Shown: piece by piece, positions 41,007-43,741 of the stretch
Layout: every line of letters starts with the position of its first letter
How positions within the stretch are numbered: the stretch's first letter is position 1
IMG/VR virus record: IMGVR_UViG_3300027917_000074
Location: 1-43,741 of that record
Length of the DNA stretch: 43,741 nt
Source: a virus
Reading direction: 5' to 3' (one strand)
Translations under genes and position numbers: made by a program
Notes under the pieces: model-generated
Databases searched by the model: none
What the model saw: only the letters and a program-made list of their open reading frames with translations
What the model was told of the DNA's origin: nothing

Positions 41007-41587
41007 TTGACTATTTTTCCTATAGCTTCTTTTAATGATTTAACTCTTTCAACATTATCGTTTTCTCTTCTTCCTAGATTCCACATACGATTAATCAAAT
41101 ACACTTTATCTATTTGGTTTGATATTCTATTAGCATTTCTTAACCTATCTTCCACAAAAATGTTAAATTTGTTTTCCTTTAAGAATTTAGTTTTTTCATC
41201 ATGTCCTGCAAAACAGACATTGAATTTTATATTTGGGAAATTTTTATTTAACCATGCATAAGTAGCATCACACACTTCCTCTTGTCTGCTGTATTTTCTA
41301 GCTGTTACTATTTCAATAGGTTTTTTGTAGTAGTTGTAGAATAAGTTCAAAGCCTCAACAGCATCAGGATAAGGATGTATCTCTTCCCAATATTGAGTGA
41401 TTACTTTAAATATAGTATATGAAATATCCTTATCAGATACATTTGGTAGGAATATTTTATATGTTGTTATTTTGTATTTAGGATGTTTGGCTATATCTAT
41501 GTTATACAACTTTATAAACTCTAGTCTGTATACTGAGTAGGTATCAGATATAACTCCATCTAAATCAAAAGCTATCTTATTCTTCAT
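41003..41587 (-). CDS. HAD-superfamily 5'-nucleotidase-like phosphatase, 194 aa
   Basis: The start MKNKIAFDLDGVISD (ATG 41587) is preferred; an upstream in-frame ATG at 41611 would lie deeper in the previous gene. DLDGV gives Asp8 (nucleophile) and Asp10 (acid/base). Motif II is IEIVTARKYSRQEE (Thr-Ala-Arg), a Lys follows in KTKFLKENK, and motif III is FVEDRLRNA. The pattern, with a helical cap (residues ~18-75), is that of 5'(3')-deoxyribonucleotidases and phage HAD phosphatases. It likely removes phosphate from nucleotides or nucleic-acid ends. Overlaps: 11 bases with the gene before, 4 with the next. Confidence 0.75.
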   Translation of the reverse strand: MKNKIAFDLDGVISDTYSVYRLEFIKLYNIDIAKHPKYKITTYKIFLPNVSDKDISYTIFKVITQYWEEIHPYPDAVEALNLFYNYYKKPIEIVTARKYSRQEEVCDATYAWLNKNFPNIKFNVCFAGHDEKTKFLKENKFNIFVEDRLRNANRISNQIDKVYLINRMWNLGRRENDNVERVKSLKEAIGKIVK

Positions 41588-41747
41588 CTTTTTCTTCTTC
41601 TTCAGTCTCATTGAACTTTTTTAGATAATAATCATAAGCTACGTTAGTTGCAGGTAGTGCTTTATCTTTTCCATATATAGCAGAAGCTATAGCTGCAACA
41701 TATTTATTTAATAATTTTATAGAAATCCATGATTCAAGATACTTCAT
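41577..41747 (-). CDS. Small hypothetical protein, 56 aa
   Basis: ATG 41747 follows AAGGGAGAAGAAGA; the stop TAA is at 41577-41579. The product MKYLESWISIKLLNKYVAAI and onward has an Ala-rich helix and a strongly acidic end (NETEEEEKDEE). It overlaps the DUF3310 gene by 14 bases and the HAD gene by 11 bases, fully within the packed operon. Function unknown. Confidence 0.6.
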   Translation of the reverse strand: MKYLESWISIKLLNKYVAAIASAIYGKDKALPATNVAYDYYLKKFNETEEEEKDEE

Positions 41748-42132
41748 TCTTCTTCTCCCTTATTAGTTTTATTCGTTTTCCTACTTCAAAATATTTACAT
41801 TCTTTTCTGTTAGGTTTAGAAGGATGTGTTATTTGGCAAAAATCACCAATAATAAAATACCCACATTCATTACATATATATGTTTCTTCTTTTATATTTT
41901 TTGGTTCTAATTCTTCTAATTCTATAAGCATATCAATTTCGTGTTTAGATTTTTCTAAGTCTTCGTAAGCCGATCCTTTTTTGTCATATCTGCACATTCT
42001 TTTTATAACACATCCTGCTATAAATCCTATTCCGTTTCTATGGATGAATTCTGTGGGTTGTATAACAAAATCTTTATAGTGGTCTTCCCCAACTTGCGTG
42101 TCAAGTGCTCTCTTTTTTTCTTCATTTTTCAT
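41734..42132 (-). CDS. DUF3310-family protein with C-terminal zinc ribbon, 132 aa
   Basis: ATG 42132 with AAGGAG 7 bases upstream is preferred to the ATG at 42150. Residues ~13-65 (DHYKDFVIQPTEFIHRN, GFIAGCVIKRMCRYDKKG, YEDLEKSKHEIDMLIELE) are the DUF3310 signature found in many phages, sometimes annotated as SaV-like or nucleotide-kinase-associated. The fixed YI/CVIKxxxRYxxKG-DLxKxxHxIxxL pattern is clear. A Cys-rich end (YICNECGYFIIGDFC, then KECKYFE) adds a zinc site. The biochemical role of DUF3310 is unknown. Confidence 0.75.
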   Translation of the reverse strand: MKNEEKKRALDTQVGEDHYKDFVIQPTEFIHRNGIGFIAGCVIKRMCRYDKKGSAYEDLEKSKHEIDMLIELEELEPKNIKEETYICNECGYFIIGDFCQITHPSKPNRKECKYFEVGKRIKLIREKKNEVS

Positions 42133-42421
42133 CTTTATGCTCCTTATCATGACAGTCTACACACAATGTTTCCATATATTTAGGGTCTACTAATAGTGTT
42201 TCTCTTATGTATTTAATAATATCTTTCCAAATTATTTTCTTTTTGTGGTGGACTTGAACATACACTTCCTTTCCCTTAGCTCTGCTCTGTTTTTTCCCAC
42301 ATTTTTGACAAGTGTAGTTATCATTCTTTAATGTCTTCGCTCTTTCCCTAGATTGTAAAAACATTTTTCTTAAATGATTTACTATTTTACTATTAGGTGT
42401 GTACTCTAAACGCTTACTCAT
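42122..42421 (-). CDS. HNH endonuclease, 99 aa
   Basis: A compact HNH nuclease: Cys38-x2-Cys41 (YTCQKCGKK), the His-His pair 58/59 (VQVHHKKKI), then ETLCVDCHDKEH with Cys87, Cys90, His91 and His95. This is the ββα-metal fold with a structural zinc between two CxxC pairs. It would cut or nick DNA. In phages such small HNH proteins serve packaging or homing. The terminase is not in view, and the gene sits in an early-type operon, so a homing or recombination role is as likely. It overlaps the DUF3310 gene by 11 bases. Confidence 0.8.
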   Translation of the reverse strand: MSKRLEYTPNSKIVNHLRKMFLQSRERAKTLKNDNYTCQKCGKKQSRAKGKEVYVQVHHKKKIIWKDIIKYIRETLLVDPKYMETLCVDCHDKEHKDEK

Positions 42422-42423
42422 TT

Positions 42424-42903
42424 CTATTCACTTTCTTCATACTTCTTAGCATCAAATCCTATTGTACCTCCTGTTACTTCCAACACAAAGTTTCTCCACA
42501 TGTGCTTCCACTTTCCTCTATTGAACCAATTATACTTGTCTGCTTTTTCAGGATTCTTTCCAAAATCTTTAGGTAGTCCTAAAGTTTCTCCCCCCATACC
42601 TTCAAACTGTCCTACAAAAACATCCAAATCAAATTGGTTGAGTTTGCAATCCACATTTACACAAGAATGAGCTAACGAGCAGTATTTATCTATAGGATCA
42701 ACTTTAATTGTTGTCATTCCTATTGTTGGCTTTATATAGTCTAAAGGTGTAAAGAAAAACACACCTGCTGTCCAATGACATATCCCATAGTAGAATTGTG
42801 AATACTTCTTGTTGTTTCCATATTTAAATATAACTCTCCCATCAAGCCAAGTAATGCCACAGCTTACTAGGTTAGTCAAGTCTTTATCTTTTTTTACTAC
42901 CAT
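42424..42903 (-). CDS. Hypothetical protein linked to Mom-like gene, 159 aa
   Basis: Not recognised. AAAAGGAG precedes ATG 42903, and the start shares one base with the Mom-like gene's stop. It is aromatic-rich (FYYGICHWTAGVFFFTPLDY, RGKWKHMWRNFVL) with a Cys cluster (KYCSLAHSCVNVDCKLNQFD) that may bind metal. Tight linkage to the Mom-like gene suggests it works with it. There is no nuclease or transferase motif I can name. Confidence 0.55.
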   Translation of the reverse strand: MVVKKDKDLTNLVSCGITWLDGRVIFKYGNNKKYSQFYYGICHWTAGVFFFTPLDYIKPTIGMTTIKVDPIDKYCSLAHSCVNVDCKLNQFDLDVFVGQFEGMGGETLGLPKDFGKNPEKADKYNWFNRGKWKHMWRNFVLEVTGGTIGFDAKKYEESE

Positions 42904-43676
42904 TACATTCTCCTTTTAGGATATGGTTTTATGAGAGGCTCAAGAACACTATACATTTCTTTCTTTTCTTTTTTTGAACCAAGTAGCTTTATGTATCTAG
43001 CTTTTGGTAATCTCTCTTTTACAAAAAGATTAGGTTTATCCTCCACAAACTTTTCCATCTTCTTTCTTCCACAGAATTTATATTTCTTGTAGAAGTCTCT
43101 GTCATTCATCCATATCTTTCCATCTTTAGTATACACATCATAATGTTTTGTTTTTCCAAATCCCAAGTAATACCAATTAGTTGCCTGATATAGAGTTCCT
43201 ATTTCTCCTGCTAGTGGGTCAGAAAAAGCTATACAGTATTTATATCCGTCTTTTTCAACTCTTTTTAAACCATATGCTATCAGCTTGCTTCCACTATGGG
43301 GATGTGCCCAATGACAACAAGCTCCTCTAGTAAGTTGTATTCCTTTTTTAGCATACTTTTCTCCTATTAAAGGGGCATAAGGGTGTCCTCCCTTATTGGT
43401 ATTCATTGCTTGGAAGTATCCAAAACAAACTACACCTGCTAAATACCCATCGTAGAAAATACCATAGTGTCTTTGTGTAGTTCCCATTGTGCCTAACCAT
43501 TCATATTCTAGTATAACACCTTTAGCGTCTTGGTAAGACACTTCATCTAGTTCCGCTTTTTTTATATCTGACTCTGGGTATTTACACGGAAATAACTCAC
43601 CAAAGAATCTTACATCACTTTTCTCTTCTCTAATTAATCTTTGGTGGGCTTTACCAATATCTAGTGCCTGTTCCAT
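42903..43676 (-). CDS. GNAT-fold protein related to phage Mom DNA modification, 257 aa
   Basis: Residues ~70-190 match the Mom-type GNAT layout: HYGIFYDGYLAGVVCFG (strands with a G-V/F-x-G turn), ITRGACCHWAHPHSGSKLIAYGL (central strand then acetyl-CoA-type loop and helix), YKYCIAFSDPLAGEIGTLYQATNWYYLG (the F(A/S)DxxxGxxGTxYxAxxWxxLG block shared with Mom). In phage Mu, Mom alters adenine so that restriction enzymes cannot cut. Here the N- and C-terminal parts differ, so modification of another target is possible. ATG 43676 is used because no other in-frame start exists, though the nearest AAGGAG is over 20 bases away. Confidence 0.65.
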   Translation of the reverse strand: MEQALDIGKAHQRLIREEKSDVRFFGELFPCKYPESDIKKAELDEVSYQDAKGVILEYEWLGTMGTTQRHYGIFYDGYLAGVVCFGYFQAMNTNKGGHPYAPLIGEKYAKKGIQLTRGACCHWAHPHSGSKLIAYGLKRVEKDGYKYCIAFSDPLAGEIGTLYQATNWYYLGFGKTKHYDVYTKDGKIWMNDRDFYKKYKFCGRKKMEKFVEDKPNLFVKERLPKARYIKLLGSKKEKKEMYSVLEPLIKPYPKRRM

Positions 43677-43741
43677 ATTAATTAATGTTTGAAACGTTAT
43701 CTCCTTTTTTGTTTATGTACATTACATTATCAAATTTGTTT
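43677..43741 (-). other. Leader upstream of the Mom-like gene, edge of window
   Basis: These 65 bases contain a strong ribosome site (AAAAAAGGAGATAACG on the - strand) placed 24 bases before the Mom-like ATG, too far for direct use. No complete gene fits here; a promoter cannot be judged at the window edge. Confidence 0.3.

Noticed and set aside
1-43741. Diversity-generating retroelement acting on the tail fibre
   Set aside because: No reverse transcriptase motif and no template/variable repeat pair was noticed.
1-43741. tRNA genes
   Set aside because: Intergenic gaps are nearly all under 70 bases, and no cloverleaf with a TTCRA-type T loop was found in them.

Overview
The window is a piece of the genome of an AT-rich tailed bacteriophage with a long non-contractile tail (siphovirus). 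The evidence is a near-complete lambda-style tail operon on the + strand (head-tail connectors, tail terminator, tail tube, frameshifted chaperone pair, 1328-residue tape measure, and homologues of lambda M, L, K and a fused I-J). Opposite it lies a tightly packed block of nucleotide, RNA and DNA metabolism genes on the - strand. Capsid, portal, terminase, replication and lysis genes are not seen and must lie outside the window. Almost every gene has a good AGGAG-type ribosome site, which argues against a Bacteroidota host. The L/K/I/J tail tip points to a Gram-negative host, but the host cannot be named from the sequence.

Layout on the + strand. 1-6483: a paralogous set of beta-rich virion proteins (probable head fibre, collar or appendage proteins) followed by three very small genes, two of them internally repetitive. 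6485-10117: a sugar-chemistry island with three putative GT-A glycosyltransferases, a GDPD-like phosphodiesterase and a protein that may be a degenerate PIG-L deacetylase. 10132-13798: connector and neck genes, interrupted by small basic proteins and by a zinc-ribbon protein carrying an exact 60-bp tandem duplication. 13808-14962: a further, GT-B-type glycosyltransferase wedged between tail terminator and tail tube. 14981-28532: tail tube, a terminator hairpin, the G/GT chaperones with a textbook -1 frameshift signal, tape measure and tail tip. The I-J fusion is 2023 residues, with a zinc-finger head and a beta-helix tail. 28543-31745: tail fibre and accessory fibre genes. A perfect bidirectional terminator at 31752-31779 separates this operon from the converging - strand genes.

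Layout on the - strand (read from 43676 down to 31802): Mom-like GNAT protein, unknown protein, HNH nuclease, DUF3310 protein, small proteins, HAD nucleotidase, C39-like cysteine protease, several zinc-ribbon proteins, a class II ribonucleotide reductase split by a LAGLIDADG intein, an RNA ligase, small proteins and a metallophosphoesterase. These would supply deoxynucleotides, process or repair RNA, and perhaps modify phage DNA.

The most unusual stretch is about 37.75-39.99 kb (- strand). Six of eight genes there, most of them adjacent, carry one disabling change each, although their codons otherwise still read as protein. Five of the six could be a Trp codon turned into a stop (TGA, TAG, TAA) or a Met start turned into ATA, i.e. 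G-to-A on the coding strand; the sixth looks like a one-base deletion. This may be local decay, G-to-A hypermutation, sequence error, or, more speculatively, sites repaired by A-to-I RNA editing. The rest of the window shows no such lesions.
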